A DNA stretch of 29,145 nt, from the NCBI RefSeq assembly GCF_000485595.1, contig NW_014578540.1:38318-67462 (forward strand), in the 5' to 3' direction. The first letter of the stretch is position 1. The number at the start of each line of letters is the position of its first letter. The position numbers and the translations under genes are program-made. Below the pieces are notes generated by a model that was not told the origin of the DNA, did no database searches, and saw nothing but the letters and a program-made list of their open reading frames with translations. This document shows positions 28,286-29,145 of this stretch, piece after piece. The DNA comes from Priapulus caudatus. Taxonomy: Eukaryota > Priapulida > Priapulimorpha > Priapulimorphida > Priapulidae.

Positions 28286-29145
28286 TTGATTAGGTAGATT
28301 ACATGAGCACGAGCACATTATTACGTGAGCAAAATAATTGTGTGCTGTCCAGTGGCACCTGCTTTGAAAATTTTGGGGTTAGACCCGGTGTGGGTTAAAA
28401 GAGGCCTATTGCTTTATATCTTATTATGCTGTTCTTATATACTGTTGTTATTATATTATCGTTAATTAATTAATTGTGCAATTAAAAACAGTTTGGCGCC
28501 AGTACACCATACAGTACAGTACAGTACCACCAGTACAGCCTTGAGTCCAAAGAAGAAAGAACTGCTTGTGAGAAGAGAACGTCGATGATTTCTGCCAGTT
28601 AATTACCATAATATGCAATACAAATATTGTACGATTTCCGACGATAGATGGCGCTGCTTGTTGCATGGTGCATCTGTTATATAGGTATTATCGTTTCGGT
28701 TCGGTTCGTGCTGTGGTTAGCTTGAAGGCAACGTCAGACTTGTCTCTGCCTCTCGTGCGATGTAAGAAGTTGACGATGGAGATCACAGAAACGCTAACAC
28801 GTATTTATGGTAACAGATGAGATGATTTTCTTCTACTCAGAGATCGACTAATGCAGACTAGTTTAGTACTGCCTGATACACTGTAAAACTTCCTAAAACT
28901 TGTAAGACTTTGAAAAACTTTGTAAGAACTTCGTAAGTACCTCATAAGAACCTCCTCTCTGACGCTCTGCATGCTATTTTATACTACCCCAAATAAATGA
29001 GTCCCTCCCCATGCCTGACCATTGGTCAGACACTTGATTTCTTCTGTTCGTTTATTTGTTAACTAAATTATTTCTACATGGTACACTATGACGTAGATTA
29101 TGGTGTACTGGACTGTGCTGCCATAATGGCGACTAGTGGAATTCT
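28286..29145. other. Unannotated stretch to the window end
   Basis: No gene recognised. Contains small repeats (CAGTACAGTACAGTACC near 28510-28530; ACTT(T)GTAAGA units near 28896-28950) and an AATAAA at about 28992. An LTR-like or 3' UTR origin is possible but unsupported. Confidence 0.4.

Overview
The window looks like non-coding-rich genomic DNA from a metazoan, most likely a marine invertebrate. The evidence is split genes with GT-AG introns, a recognisable WAVE/SCAR (WASF) actin regulator, an LRAT-domain exon, a decayed Jockey-superfamily LINE, and many small inverted-repeat (MITE-like) elements and minisatellites. No bacterial operon, tRNA, rRNA or CRISPR array was seen. Species cannot be named from the sequence. 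Single N bases at 24725, 25059 and 26437 sit at abrupt joins between repeated segments and probably mark assembly gaps.

Layout. 1-3200: AT-rich, roughly 200-bp repeat units in both orientations, one of them interrupted by a 561-bp inverted-repeat element (507-1067), then a 50-bp tandem repeat. 3388-3616: a possible E-box/TATA promoter with a non-coding first exon. 4541-5497: a 957-bp foldback element with 8-bp target-site duplications. 6410-6967: an exon with the catalytic residues of the LRAT/H-REV107 family. 7330-11390: two arrays of a ~60-bp self-complementary minisatellite, split by about 2.46 kb of unrelated non-coding DNA. 11351-12644: a direct duplication ending in a 189-bp MITE with 10-bp target-site duplications. 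12744-15355: a broken LINE, followed by another inverted-repeat element. 16.1-18.9 kb: GC-rich minisatellites, hairpins and fossil Ty3/Gypsy-like fragments on the minus strand. 19305-20102: a palindrome of about 800 bp containing a relative of the 4.5-kb foldback element. 20.15-20.48 kb: the 60-bp minisatellite again, inverted.

20902-27840 carries the 3' part of a WAVE/SCAR gene and is the most interesting part of the window. Two exons match the region after the WAVE homology domain. They are followed by three to four tandem copies of a phase 1-1 exon, each carrying the second half of a WH2 motif, a proline-rich linker and the first half of the next WH2. The final exon carries the last WH2 half and the central/acidic (CA) Arp2/3-binding tail. 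Splicing in order predicts a WAVE protein with several WH2 motifs instead of the usual one. After the stop codon the CA coding segment is duplicated again in another frame and then degenerates into a minisatellite. The introns are unusual: about 415 nt of pyrimidine precede one exon, and long GA tracts open the following introns.

From 27.84 kb to the end there is a diverged duplication but no supported gene.
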